From NCBI RefSeq assembly GCF_028807635.1, contig NZ_JARBAX010000001.1, forward strand, positions 1,873,001 to 1,937,000: a stretch of 64,000 bases of DNA, given 5' to 3'. The notes below the pieces were generated by a model, which ran no database searches, had not been told where the DNA came from, and was given only the letters and a program-made list of their open reading frames with translations. Shown here piece by piece: positions 29,645 through 39,200 of the stretch (position 1 is the stretch's first letter; the number at the start of each line of letters is the position of its first letter). The stretch comes from Streptomyces spiramyceticus (GTDB lineage: Bacteria; Actinomycetota; Actinomycetes; Streptomycetales; Streptomycetaceae). The position numbers and the translations under genes are program-made.

Positions 29645-30581
29645 AGGTCCGAGTCCGGTTCCTCACCACCCGCGCCGCCGCCACCTCCCGCAGCGCCGCC
29701 AGTACCCGCGCCACCGCCGGCCCCGCCTCTGCCCCACGGCGTACGGCCGCCACCACGTGGCGTTGCGGCTGGTCGGCGCTGAGTACGCGCATCACCACGC
29801 CCGTACGACGCTCCCCCGCCGCCATCCTCGGTACCAGGGCAACGCCCATCCCCGCCTCCACCATGGCCAGGATCGCCGTCCAGCCGGCGGCGCTGTGGGC
29901 CTGTTCGGGCACGAAGCCCGCCGCCTCGCAGGCGTGCCGGGTGATCTCGGACCACGGGCCGCTCCCGCCGAAGATCCACGCCTCGCCGGAGAGGTCCGCA
30001 AGCCGCAGGCCCGGCGCCGCCGCGAGCGGGTGCCCGGCCGGGAGTGCCACGTCCAGCGGGTCGGCCAGCAGCGGGAAGCGGGCGAGCTTCGGGTCGCGGG
30101 CGGTCGGGGCGTGCGCCGCCAGCGACAGGGCGAGGTCGACGACCCCGCCCGCCAGCAGCTCGTACGCCTCGGCGGCCTCCGCCTCCCTGACCCGTACCTC
30201 CAGCGCCGGATGTGTCGTACGGAGCCGCTGCACCGCCGGCACCACCAGCGCGGGCACGGCCGTCGAGAACGCCCCGACGCGCACTTCCCCGGCCTCCCCC
30301 TGCACGTACCCCGTCAACTCGGCATCGGCCCGCTCGAGTTGAGCGAAGACGGCCTCCGCGTGCCGCAGGACCAAGTGGGCCGCGTCGGTCAGGCGCACCC
30401 GCCGCCCGTGCGCCTCCAGCAGAGGTACGCCGAGCTGCTTGGCGAGGTTGGACAGCTGCTGCGAAACGGCCGACGGCGTCATCATCAACGCCTCGGCCGT
30501 CGCGGTCACGGTTCCCCGGTCGCGCAGGGTGCGCAGGATCCGCAGCTTCTTGATGTCCCACTCGATCATGGGGCGCAACAT
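29643..30581 (-). CDS. LysR-family transcriptional regulator
   Basis: A 312-residue regulator. The winged helix-turn-helix occupies about residues 8-65 (LRILRTLRDRGTVTATAEAL, then MMTPSAVSQQLSNLAKQLGV), and the LysR substrate-binding domain follows from about 93. It begins 15 bases after the DMT transporter gene at 30597-31583, so they form an operon. Repeated elements E1 and E2, one with a perfect T-N11-A LysR-type box, lie before allantoicase and before this operon, so this protein is the natural candidate to bind both. The effector is unknown. Confidence 0.87.
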   Translation of the reverse strand: MLRPMIEWDIKKLRILRTLRDRGTVTATAEALMMTPSAVSQQLSNLAKQLGVPLLEAHGRRVRLTDAAHLVLRHAEAVFAQLERADAELTGYVQGEAGEVRVGAFSTAVPALVVPAVQRLRTTHPALEVRVREAEAAEAYELLAGGVVDLALSLAAHAPTARDPKLARFPLLADPLDVALPAGHPLAAAPGLRLADLSGEAWIFGGSGPWSEITRHACEAAGFVPEQAHSAAGWTAILAMVEAGMGVALVPRMAAGERRTGVVMRVLSADQPQRHVVAAVRRGAEAGPAVARVLAALREVAAARVVRNRTRT

Positions 30582-30596
30582 ATCCCGCCCCCGGCC

Positions 30597-31583
30597 CTAC
30601 TTGCCCCGTCCCGCCCCCAGCATCACTCCGCCGAGAATCAGCACCATGCACACAACCCCCATCACGCCGGTCGCCTCGCCGAGCAGGGCGAAGGAGAGCA
30701 GCGCCACGCACACCGGCTGGAGGTAGTACACAACCCCCGCCCGCGCCGCGCCGATCAGGGCGATCGCCTTGTTCCAGGCGAAGAAGGCGACCGCGGAGGA
30801 GAAGACGCCGACGTACAGCAGGGGTCCGACCGTTCCCGTCGTCGGCTCGAAGCCGCCCTGGACGGCGAGGCTGACGACGTACACCGGGAGCAGCATCAGC
30901 GCGCCGAGCACGAACGTACTGAAGAGGAAGGCGAGTCCGCCCAGCCCGTCGGGCTTGCGGCGCAGCAGCGCGCTGTACGAGCCGAAGGAGAGCGCGGCGG
31001 CGAGCATCCACAGGTCGCCGGTGGCGAAGTCCATGGCGAGCGAGCCCTTGCTGACCAGGAGCAGCACTCCGGCGCAGGCGACCAGCATGCCGAGGGTGCG
31101 GCGGGCGCCGAGGCGCCGGCCGCCGAGGCGTTCGTAGAAGGCCATCAGGACCGGCGACGCGGCCATGATCATGCCCATGTTGCCCGCGGAGGTGGAAAGT
31201 CCGGCCTGGTTGACGAGGGTGTTGTAGACGGTGACCCCGAGCAGCGAGGCCAGCGTTACGAAGCCCAGGTGGCGGCGGAGCAGGGCCCGTTGACGCCAGG
31301 CCTCGCGGGCGGCGAAGGGGGCCACGGCGACGATGGCCACGATCCAGCGCCAGAAGGCGGCCTGCACGGGGGGTACGGAGTCGTGGAGGGCGCGGGAGGT
31401 GACGAAGCTTCCCGACCAGACGACCGTAGCGGCGGCGGCGAGGACGAGGCCGAGCGCGGAGGCCTGCTTCAGCCCCTTCGCCCTCCCGCCTGCCGACTCG
31501 CCGCTGATGCCGATGCCGTCACGGACGCCGCCGTCACGGACGCCGACACGGACGCGAACACGGACGCGGTCCAGGACTGCCAC
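30597..31583 (-). CDS. DMT-superfamily (EamA) transporter
   Basis: A 328-residue membrane protein with about ten helices arranged as two EamA repeats (first from about residue 43, ASALGLVLAAAATVVWSGSF; second from about 180, DLWMLAAALSFGSYSALLRR). Such proteins usually export amino acids, metabolites or drugs. The start is a GTG with AGAGGGA upstream; the first 30 residues are a low-complexity Arg/Val/Gly stretch (DRVRVRVRVGVRDGG), so a later start is possible. It is co-transcribed with the LysR gene downstream, and its upstream region holds element E2 (31651-31705). Confidence 0.84.
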   Translation of the reverse strand: MAVLDRVRVRVRVGVRDGGVRDGIGISGESAGGRAKGLKQASALGLVLAAAATVVWSGSFVTSRALHDSVPPVQAAFWRWIVAIVAVAPFAAREAWRQRALLRRHLGFVTLASLLGVTVYNTLVNQAGLSTSAGNMGMIMAASPVLMAFYERLGGRRLGARRTLGMLVACAGVLLLVSKGSLAMDFATGDLWMLAAALSFGSYSALLRRKPDGLGGLAFLFSTFVLGALMLLPVYVVSLAVQGGFEPTTGTVGPLLYVGVFSSAVAFFAWNKAIALIGAARAGVVYYLQPVCVALLSFALLGEATGVMGVVCMVLILGGVMLGAGRGK

Positions 31584-31631
31584 TGATATCCCTCTTCCCT
31601 CTCCCCCGTTCGGGGATCTTGGCTACGGGAG

Positions 31632-32558
31632 CTACCGTCGCACCGACGCACCAGTCAGGTCCATCGAATGTTTCGAACCAGTCTCTTCAGTAGAACTGAA
31701 CGATCTCGGCCTCACCGCCATCTGCCCCACCAGCGTCGCGCCGAGCGCGATCACCATCCCGATCACCTGCACCGGCGTCAGCGACTGACCCAGCGCCGCC
31801 CATCCGATGACCGCGGCCGTCAGCGGCGACAGCGGGCCGAGGAAGGTGACGGAGGTCGCCGTGAGCCGCCCGATGCCACGGAACCAGAGCCAGTACGCCA
31901 CCGCGGTGTTGACCAGTGCGAGGTAGAGGTAACCCGCCACCGCACGCCCGTCGAGCGCCGGCGGCGCACCCTCCACCAGGAGCGCGACGGGCGCGATCAG
32001 CAGCCCGCCCGCGGTGAGCTGCCAGCCCGTCATGACCAGCGGGCCCACGCCGTCGGGCCGGCCCCAGCGCTTGGTGAGGACGGTGCCCGCGGCCATCGAG
32101 GCGGATGAGGTGAGGGCCGCCACCACCCCCACCGTGTCGAGCGCCGCCGTGGCGCGCAGTACGACCAGGCTCACGCCGAGCGCCGCGGCGATCCCGGTGA
32201 GCAGGGTGCGTACGGTCGGCTTCTCGCTGAGCAGCAGCATCGTGAGTCCGGCCACCCACAGCGGCGCGAGCGAGCCGAAGACCGCCGCCATGCCGCCGGG
32301 CAGGCGGTACGCAGAGAGGAAGAGCAGCGGGAAGAACGCCCCGATGTTCAGCGCTCCGAGGGCGGCCGCCTTCCACCACCAGGCGCCGCGCGGCAGGGTC
32401 CGGCCGATCGCGAGCAGCATGAGCCCGGCAGGGAGTGCGCGTATGAGGCCTGTGAACAGCGGCCGGTCGGGCGGCAGGAACTCGGTGGTGACGGCGTAGG
32501 TGGAACCCCACGAGATGGGTGCGAGCGCGGTCAAGGCGATTGTTCCGGCGCGATTCAT
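31632..32558 (-). CDS. DMT-superfamily (EamA, RhtA/PecM-like) transporter
   Basis: A 308-residue ten-helix exporter with two EamA repeats, beginning LTALAPISWGSTYAVTTEFL, a start typical of the RhtA/PecM branch. It is divergent from the MarR gene at 32662, and the region between holds a near-ideal MarR-type operator, so its expression is probably controlled by that regulator. The last 24 codons overlap element E2, the putative control element of the next minus-strand gene. The cargo is unknown; drugs or metabolites are typical for MarR-DMT pairs. Confidence 0.86.
   Translation of the reverse strand: MNRAGTIALTALAPISWGSTYAVTTEFLPPDRPLFTGLIRALPAGLMLLAIGRTLPRGAWWWKAAALGALNIGAFFPLLFLSAYRLPGGMAAVFGSLAPLWVAGLTMLLLSEKPTVRTLLTGIAAALGVSLVVLRATAALDTVGVVAALTSSASMAAGTVLTKRWGRPDGVGPLVMTGWQLTAGGLLIAPVALLVEGAPPALDGRAVAGYLYLALVNTAVAYWLWFRGIGRLTATSVTFLGPLSPLTAAVIGWAALGQSLTPVQVIGMVIALGATLVGQMAVRPRSFSSTEETGSKHSMDLTGASVRR
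31651..31705 (-). promoter_or_regulatory. Regulatory element E2 with LysR-type box
   Basis: The 55-base partner of element E1. It contains the perfect inverted repeat TTCAGTAGAACTGAA (31686-31700), which has the T-N11-A form typical of LysR operators. It lies 68-122 bases before the DMT gene at 30597-31583 and inside the 3' end of the preceding gene. Confidence 0.6.
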
Positions 32559-32583
32559 GGCGACCCCCAGGAGTAGCTTGGTT

Positions 32584-32611
32584 GAAAGTAGCTTACTCGC
32601 AAGCTACTTTC
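32584..32611. promoter_or_regulatory. MarR-type operator between divergent genes
   Basis: A perfect inverted repeat GAAAGTAGCTT-N6-AAGCTACTTTC. Further half-sites (GTAGCTTG at 32573-32580, CAAGCAACTTTC at 32615-32626) flank it. It lies between the DMT gene (start 32558) and the MarR gene (start 32662), so it probably controls both. Confidence 0.7.
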
Positions 32612-32661
32612 CGTCAAGCAACTTTCTTGCGGCCGACCAAACCTCTGCGGATACTGCGGGC

Positions 32662-33204
32662 ATGACGACCAAGGCGAGCACGACCACGAAGGCGGGTAAG
32701 GCGAGTAAGGCGACCAAGGACCCAGTCGACGCCATCACCGCCCAGTGGGCCGAGGTACGACCCGAACTCGACACCGCCCCGATGGCCGTCTTCGGCCGCA
32801 TCTACCGGATCGCGCGCGCCATGGGCGACCGCATCGAGAAGGCGTACGCGCAATTCGGCATCTCGCGCGGCGAGTTCGACGTCCTCGCCACGCTGCGCCG
32901 TTCCGGCGAGCCGTACACGCTCTCACCGCGCCAGCTCTCCGCGACGCTGATGCTGACCACCGGCGGAATGACGGGCCGCCTCGACAAGCTGGAACGGGCC
33001 GGACTGCTGGTCCGCAGCCCTGATCCGCACGACCGGCGCGGCCTGCGCGTGACGCTTTCGGAGCGCGGCCTCGCGATCGTCGACCAGGCGGTGGTCACAG
33101 GTCTGGAGCTGCAGCACGAGGCGCTGGAAGGGCTCGGCGACGAGCAGGTCGAGCAGCTCTCGGAGCTGCTGCGGCAGCTGCTGGCGGGCACGGCCGAAAG
33201 GTAG
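32662..33204 (+). CDS. MarR-family transcriptional regulator
   Basis: A 180-residue dimeric winged-helix repressor. The first 20 residues are a Lys/Thr/Ala-rich tail (TTKASTTTKAGKASKATK). The DNA-binding part contains GISRGEFDVLATLRR, LSPRQLSATLMLTTGGMTGR and the wing DPHDRRGLRVTLSERG. The ATG at 32662 is supported by the GC codon pattern; upstream in-frame codons run through the operator. It probably represses itself and the divergent DMT exporter, released by a small aromatic or drug-like ligand. A hairpin terminator follows. Confidence 0.87.
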   Translation: MTTKASTTTKAGKASKATKDPVDAITAQWAEVRPELDTAPMAVFGRIYRIARAMGDRIEKAYAQFGISRGEFDVLATLRRSGEPYTLSPRQLSATLMLTTGGMTGRLDKLERAGLLVRSPDPHDRRGLRVTLSERGLAIVDQAVVTGLELQHEALEGLGDEQVEQLSELLRQLLAGTAER

Positions 33205-33218
33205 GAAAACGCACCGAA

Positions 33219-33255
33219 GGCGCCCCCGCTGCCGTTGGTACGGAGCAGGGGCGCC
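33219..33255. terminator. Bidirectional terminator
   Basis: GGCGCCCCCGCT and AGCAGGGGCGCC form a 12-base stem with one mismatch and a 13-base loop, 15 bases after the MarR stop and 46 bases beyond the end of the convergent small gene at 33301. Confidence 0.6.
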
Positions 33256-33300
33256 CTCAGAAAACTGTGCCTGGCGGCAGAGCCCGGACCCGGACTCGGG

Positions 33301-33534
33301 TCAGCGGCTCTGCTTCCTGGACTTGTCCAGCACCATGACGAGGCCCGCGATGACCAGGAACAGGCCGATCGGTGCCGCGACATACAGGCCGAGGGTCTCG
33401 GCCACACTCAGGCCCGGACCCGGGTCGTCACCGTCGTCGGGGGTGACCGCGAGCGCGGGGGACGACATGAGCAGCATCATCAGCGTCGTACCGGCCGCGA
33501 CGGCTCCGGCGCGCAGGGTGTTCTTCTTGTCCAC
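33301..33534 (-). CDS. Small secreted or membrane-anchored protein
   Basis: A 77-residue protein of unknown function. It has a signal-peptide-like N-terminus (GAVAAGTTLMMLLMSSPALA, residues 10-29), a short acidic extracellular stretch (DDGDDPGPG) and one C-terminal transmembrane helix (LYVAAPIGLFLVIAGLVMVL) ending in a basic KSRKQSR tail. The topology suggests a type I membrane micro-protein. It lies 20 bases downstream of the malQ stop on the same strand and may be co-transcribed with malQ. Confidence 0.72.
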   Translation of the reverse strand: MDKKNTLRAGAVAAGTTLMMLLMSSPALAVTPDDGDDPGPGLSVAETLGLYVAAPIGLFLVIAGLVMVLDKSRKQSR

Positions 33535-33554
33535 GGTGCCAACGTAGCGAATGC

Positions 33555-35756
33555 CTACGAGGGCCGCGCGCCCGGGGGTGCCAAACGCAGTCCCGCAGGC
33601 GGTCCCACAGGCACTCCCGCCGAGGTCCTGAACACGTCGATCAGCCTGTGCAGCCGGGGCGAGGCGGCCAGGTCCTCCAGGGTTACGGGATGCCCCTCAG
33701 CGTCGGCGACGGGCAGCCGCCAGTTTGGGTACTGGTCCCAGGTACCCGGCAGATTCTGCGGGCGCCGGTCCCCCACCGCGTCCGGCAGCCAGATGCCGAC
33801 CATCCGGGCCGGGGTGCTCAGCAGGAAGCGGTAGACGGCGCGGATCTCGCCCTCCTCGTCGCCCGCGCCCTCCGGCAGCAGCCCCAGCCGTGCCAGGTAC
33901 GACAGCCATTCGGCGACCTCCGCCGTACCCTCGGCGTGCTCCTCCTCCAGGGGCCGGGTGAGCAGGCCCAGGCGGTGGCGCAGGGCGACATGGCCGCCGG
34001 TGAGGCGGGCGGCGGTGGACGGCAGGTCGTGCGTGGTGGCGGTGGCCACGCAGTGCTCGCGCCAGTTCCGCGGGGGCAGGGGCTCGCCCGTATCGGCCCA
34101 GTCGCGTTCGAACCACAGCACCGAGGTGCCGGAGACTCCACGCTCGTCGAGGGCGTCGCGGACGCCGGGCTCGACGGTGCCGAGGTCCTCCCCTATGACG
34201 ACGGCGCCGGCCAGGTGTGCCTCCAGGGCGAGGACCGCGAGCATCGCCTCCGCGTCGTAGCGGACGTACGTCCCCTCCGTGGGCTCTCGGCCCTCCGGAA
34301 CCCACCACAACCGGAAGAGCCCCATCACGTGGTCGATGCGCAGGGCGCCGGCATGGCGCAGGAGCCCCCGCAGCAGACCTCGGAACGGGGCGTACGCCGC
34401 TTCGGCGAGGACGTCCGGGCGCCACGGCGGCAGGCCCCAGTCCTGGCCGCGCGCATTGAAGGCGTCCGGCGGGGCCCCGACCGACATGCCCCGGGCGAAC
34501 GCGTGCTGCTGCGCCCAGGCGTCGGCGCCGTCGGGGTGCACGCCGACGGCCAGGTCGTGCACGACGCCGACGGGCATACCGGCGTCACAGGCGGCGCGCT
34601 GGGCGTCGGCCAGCTGGGAATCGGTGAGCCAGGCCAGCCAGCAGTGCAGATCGACCCGGTCGTACAGGTCGGAGCGGGCGTGGTGGACCTCGGCGGCGTG
34701 CGGATCGTCGCGCAGCCCGGCGGGCCAGGCGTGCCAGTCGGAGCCGTGCACCTCGGCGAGCGCGCACCAGGTGGCGTGGTCCTCCAGGGCGGCGCCCTGC
34801 TCGGCGAGGAAGTCGCAGAAGGCGGCGCGGCGGCCGGGGCCGAGCGGCACTTTCCTTACGATCTCCAGGGCTTCCTTCTTCAGCTCCCACACGGCGTCGC
34901 GGTCGATCAGCGCGCCCTTGTCCAGGACGGAGTCGCGCAGCGCTGCGGCCTGTTCGAGCAGGTCTTCGATGCGCGCGCGGTCGCCTGCCGGGACGTGCGC
35001 GAACTCGGGCACGTTCTCGACCCGCAGGTGTACCGGATCGGGGAAGCGGCGCGAGGACGGGCGGTAGGGCGAGGGGTCCGTCGGCGTACCGGGGACGGCC
35101 GCGTGCAGCGGATTGATCTGTACGAAGCCGACGCCGAGGGAGCGTCCCGACCAGGCGGCCAGTTCGGCGAGGTCCCCGAGGTCGCCCATGCCCCAGGAGC
35201 GCCGTGACAGCAGGGAGTAGAGCTGGACGAGCAGGCCGTAGGAGCGGCCGGGTGGCTGCGGGACGCGGTCGGGCGCGACCACGAGGGTGGTGGCCCCCTC
35301 GGCCCCGTCCGGCGTGCGCGCGCTCAACAGGTGCACGCCGAGCGGCAGTTGCCCCCACTCCGTTCCGCCCCGCGACGCGTCACCCCGTGGCGGGGTCTGC
35401 CACTCCACGGCCTCGCCCCGTGGCGGGGTCTGCCACTCCGCCGGCCACTCCACGGTCTCGCCCTGCTCCGTTTCGACGCGGAGCAGGGTGCCGTCGGGGA
35501 GGCCGGTCACGGTCGGTGGTGGCAGTGGGCCTGCGGGGCCCGCCCAGGTCACCACCGTCGCGGGCAGCAGGCGGTGTGCGGCGGCCGTCTCGTGGGCGTC
35601 GAGGGCTGCCCGTACCGCCTCGGGCGTTCCCGCGTCCACGCCGAGGGCCGCGAGCACGGCCACGACGGTGTCGTCGGGGACCTGGAGGGTGCGGTTCGCC
35701 GATGGCTGGTAAGACGTGGCGACGCCGTGCAGGGCGGCGAGGCGGGCAAGGCCCAT
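33555..35756 (-). CDS. malQ: 4-alpha-glucanotransferase (amylomaltase)
   Basis: A 733-residue GH77 enzyme that transfers maltosyl units between alpha-1,4-glucans in maltodextrin and glycogen metabolism. Catalytic residues are visible in RIDHVMGLFRLWWVPEG (nucleophile Asp), VVIGEDLGTVEPGVRDAL (acid/base Glu) and TTHDLPSTAARLTGG (third Asp). The N-terminal 150 residues are the extra beta domain of the long actinobacterial MalQ form. Within it a 12-residue direct repeat (EWQTPPRG twice, 35390-35460) is encoded by a tandem DNA duplication. The ATG abuts the stop of the upstream small gene (TGAATG), so translation is coupled. Confidence 0.93.
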   Translation of the reverse strand: MGLARLAALHGVATSYQPSANRTLQVPDDTVVAVLAALGVDAGTPEAVRAALDAHETAAAHRLLPATVVTWAGPAGPLPPPTVTGLPDGTLLRVETEQGETVEWPAEWQTPPRGEAVEWQTPPRGDASRGGTEWGQLPLGVHLLSARTPDGAEGATTLVVAPDRVPQPPGRSYGLLVQLYSLLSRRSWGMGDLGDLAELAAWSGRSLGVGFVQINPLHAAVPGTPTDPSPYRPSSRRFPDPVHLRVENVPEFAHVPAGDRARIEDLLEQAAALRDSVLDKGALIDRDAVWELKKEALEIVRKVPLGPGRRAAFCDFLAEQGAALEDHATWCALAEVHGSDWHAWPAGLRDDPHAAEVHHARSDLYDRVDLHCWLAWLTDSQLADAQRAACDAGMPVGVVHDLAVGVHPDGADAWAQQHAFARGMSVGAPPDAFNARGQDWGLPPWRPDVLAEAAYAPFRGLLRGLLRHAGALRIDHVMGLFRLWWVPEGREPTEGTYVRYDAEAMLAVLALEAHLAGAVVIGEDLGTVEPGVRDALDERGVSGTSVLWFERDWADTGEPLPPRNWREHCVATATTHDLPSTAARLTGGHVALRHRLGLLTRPLEEEHAEGTAEVAEWLSYLARLGLLPEGAGDEEGEIRAVYRFLLSTPARMVGIWLPDAVGDRRPQNLPGTWDQYPNWRLPVADAEGHPVTLEDLAASPRLHRLIDVFRTSAGVPVGPPAGLRLAPPGARPS

Positions 35757-36026
35757 TCAGACCCCCGTGGGCTCCATGCCCGATGCTGTGCCGTGGGCAG
35801 TCGGTTCGCTGGTCAGGGGTGCGGCGTCGGCCATCGGGGGCTCGCTGGTGAGCGGGGCGGCGTCGGCCATCGGAGGCTCGCTGGTCAGCGGCGGCTCGGT
35901 GGTGAGCAGCGGCTCCGCGTAGTCGTATGAGGCGTAGTCGTATCCGGCGTGCATCGCGTCGTATGCCGTGGTCGGGCCCGGCACCTGTTTGGACAGGGCG
36001 GAAAGGAGAAGCTGTGCTGCGGCCAC
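35757..36026 (-). CDS. Small Pro/Glu/Tyr-rich repeat protein upstream of malQ
   Basis: An 89-residue protein of unknown function. The N-terminus is MAAAQLLLSALSKQVPGP, followed by a tyrosine-rich stretch (YDAMHAGYDYASYDYAEP) and then a repeated PLTSEPPMADAA unit, 12 residues long and present twice plus partial copies. A GTG start with GGGAGG at the correct distance and the TGAATG junction with malQ support translation. The repeat unit looks prone to copy-number change. It may be mainly a leader that couples translation to malQ. Confidence 0.6.
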   Translation of the reverse strand: MAAAQLLLSALSKQVPGPTTAYDAMHAGYDYASYDYAEPLLTTEPPLTSEPPMADAAPLTSEPPMADAAPLTSEPTAHGTASGMEPTGV

Positions 36027-36214
36027 AGGGGCCTCCCTACGGTGGTCTACGTGGACACAGCAGCCCTACCCAGTGGGCGCGGCCGCAGACGTATACATTC
36101 CCCGAACGTGTCCCGGGTCACAATCCGTTCCCCCTTTGGAAATTGACAGCTCGGCGGCCGGGTGGTGGGCTCGGTGCCCACACTGGGATGTCTGAGGCGA
36201 CTGGGGAGACGGCT

Positions 36215-39200
36215 GTGCAGCTCGGGCGCAGGAGAGGCGCGACCGCTGTCGCGGTCGCCGTAATCGGCGGTCTGCTCGGCGGTGCGCAGGGTGCGTTCGC
36301 CGCCCCGTCCGACCCCGGCCCGGACACCCCCGCCACCACCGTGCCGGACCGCGAGAGCGATGCCGCGCTGCCACCCGTTTGGCCGCGTCCGCAGTCGATG
36401 CGGGCGGCGGGGCAGGCGGTCGCCGTGGGCGAGGACGCGGTGCTCGTCGCGGGGCGCGGATCCGATCCGTACGCCGTGGAGGCGCTCAAAGCGGTGCTGC
36501 GCGGGGCGGGCGTGAAGACGCTGTACAGCGTCAAGGAGGGCGAGCCGGTGCCCGCGCGCGGCCTCGTCGTGAAGGCGGGCGGAACCGGCGCGCAGGACGC
36601 GCTGCGTGCCCTGCGCGCGACCGCGCGTGACGACCTGCCGTCCGGCGGCTACCGGATCGCCGTCGGCAGCGTCGACGGCCGGGACACGGTCGCGCTCGAC
36701 GGGGTCGGCAAGGACGGTCTCTTCCACGCCGCGCAGACCCTGCGCCAGCTGATCACGGCCGCGAAGGACGGACAGGACGGACGGGACGGACAGAACGGGC
36801 AGGGCGGGCAGGGCGGGCAGGCGATCGCCGGAGTCATGGTCCGCGACTGGCCGGGGACTGCGGTACGCGGGATGACCGAGGGTTTCTACGGGCAGCCGTG
36901 GACGCCCGAACAGCGCCTCGCGCAGATCGACTTCATGGCCCGCACCAAGCAGAACCGTTATCTCTACGCGCCCGGCGACGACCCGTACCGCCAGGCACGC
37001 TGGCGCGACCCGTACCCGGCGGACCAGCGCGCCGCCTTCCGGGCGCTCGCCGAACGGGCCCGGCGCAGCCATGTGACGCTGGGCTGGGCCGTGGCTCCCG
37101 GGCAGGCGATGTGCATGTCGTCGGACGACGACATCAAGGCGCTGAACCGCAAGTTCGACGCGATGTGGGCGCTCGGGGTGCGGTCCTTCCAGCTCCAGTT
37201 CCAGGACGTCAGCTACAGCGAGTGGCACTGCGGCCAGGACTCCGACACCTTCGGCTCGGGCCCCCGTGCGGCGGCGAAGGCACACGCCCGCGTGGCCAAC
37301 GCGGTGGCGAAGCATCTGGCCGAGCGGCACCCGGGTGCGGAGCCGCTGTCCGTGATGCCGACCGAGTTCTACCAGGAGGGCAACACCGCGTACCGGCAGG
37401 CCCTCGCCGCCCAGCTGGACGACGGGGTGCAGGTCGCGTGGACGGGCGTCGGTGTCGTACCGAAGACGATTACCGGGCGTGAACTGGCGGGCGCGCGCAC
37501 GGCGTTCAGGCGTCCGCTGGTCACCATGGACAACTACCCGGTCAACGACTACGCGCAGGACCGCATATTTCTCGGCCCCTACACGGGCCGTGAGCCTGCT
37601 GTCGCGACCGGCTCGGCAGCCCTCCTCGCCAACGCCATGGAACAGGCCTCCGCCTCCCGCATCCCCCTCTTCACGGCCGCCGACTACACCTGGAACCCCC
37701 GGGGTTACCAGCCGCAGGAGTCCTGGCAGGCCGCGATCGACGACCTGGCGGGCGCCGACGCACCGGCCCGCGAGGCGATGCGGGCGCTGGCCGGCAATGA
37801 CGCCTCCTCCGTGCTGGGCGGCGAGGAATCGGCGTATCTGCGTCCGCTGATCGACGACTTCTGGCGTGCGCGTACGTCCACGGACCAGGGCGTGCGGGAC
37901 GCGGCGGCGAAGAGGCTGCGCGCCGCCTTCACCGTGATGCGGGAAGCGCCGCAGCGGCTCCGGTCGTCGGCGGGCGGTGCCTTCGACGACGAGGTACGGC
38001 CGTGGATCGAGCAGCTGGCGCGGTACGGCACGGCGGGCGAACTCTCCGTCGACCTGCTCCAGGCGCAGGCCCGCGGCGACGGCCGGGCCGCCTGGCGGGC
38101 GTCACTCGACCTGGACGAGCTGCGCGGCTCCCTCAAGGCGAGCCGGGCCACCGTCGGCAAGGGCGTGCTCGACCCGTTCCTCGCGCAGGTGCGCAAGAAG
38201 GCGGACGCCTGGACCGGAGCCGACCGCAAGGGCGGCAGCGTCTCCGGGGGCCCGGGCTCGTACACCGTGCAGCTCGGCCGGCCGCGTCCCGTCGAGGCGC
38301 TGACCGCCATGACCGAGCCCGGTAAGGGCGAGGGCGCGGCCGTCGAGGCGCACGTCCCCGGTCAGGGCTGGCGGCGCATCGGCACGCTGCACGGCAGCGG
38401 CTGGACGCAGGCGGACGCCGAGGGTGCGCGCGCGGATGCGATACGCGTGTCCTGGCAGGAGTCCGGGCAGGACGCCGATGCGCCCGCCGTCCACCACCTC
38501 GTGCCCTGGTTCGCGGACGAGCCGCGTGCGGAGCTGCGGCTCAAGCGCACCGAGACGGACGCGGAGATCGGCGGCAGGCCGCAGCGCGTCGAGGCACGGC
38601 TGATCGGCCGGCGCCCCGGCGATGTGCGTGCCCGGCTGACGGCCGAGCCTCCCAAGGGCATCGCGGTGAGGGCGCCGCGGACGACGACGGTGCCGCGCGG
38701 CTCCCGCGCCACCGTCCCCGTCGAGATCAGCGTGGACAAGTCGGTGCCTGCGGGCGAGTACAAGGTGCCGGTCGCCTTCGACGGCCAGGAGAGCGTCCTG
38801 ACGGTGCGGGCGTTCCCGCGCACGGCCGGCCCGGACCTGATCCGGGGCGAGGGCGCGAGGGTCTCGTCGTCCGGCGACGAGACCGCGGACTTCCCGGCCC
38901 CCGCCGCCGCCGACGGCGACCCGGCCACCCGCTGGACCTCGCCGATCGGCCCTTCCGCGTGGTGGCAGGCCGAGCTGGCGGAGCCGGTGCGGCTCGGCCA
39001 GGTCGTACTGCACTGGCAGGAGGCGTACGCGAAGAAGTACCGCGTCCAGGTGTCGGAGGACGGCCGTACGTGGCGCACGGCGGCAACCGTCAGGGACGGG
39101 CAGGGCGGGCGCGAGTCGGTGCGGATGGATGCGAAGGGGGCGCGCTTCGTGCGGGTGCAGTGCGATGAGCGGGCGCTGCCGTTCGGTTACTCACTGTTCG

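Noticed and set aside
36041..36056. A DasR-like box before the GH84 gene
   Set aside because: Only the TGGTCTA half matches the consensus; the other half does not.
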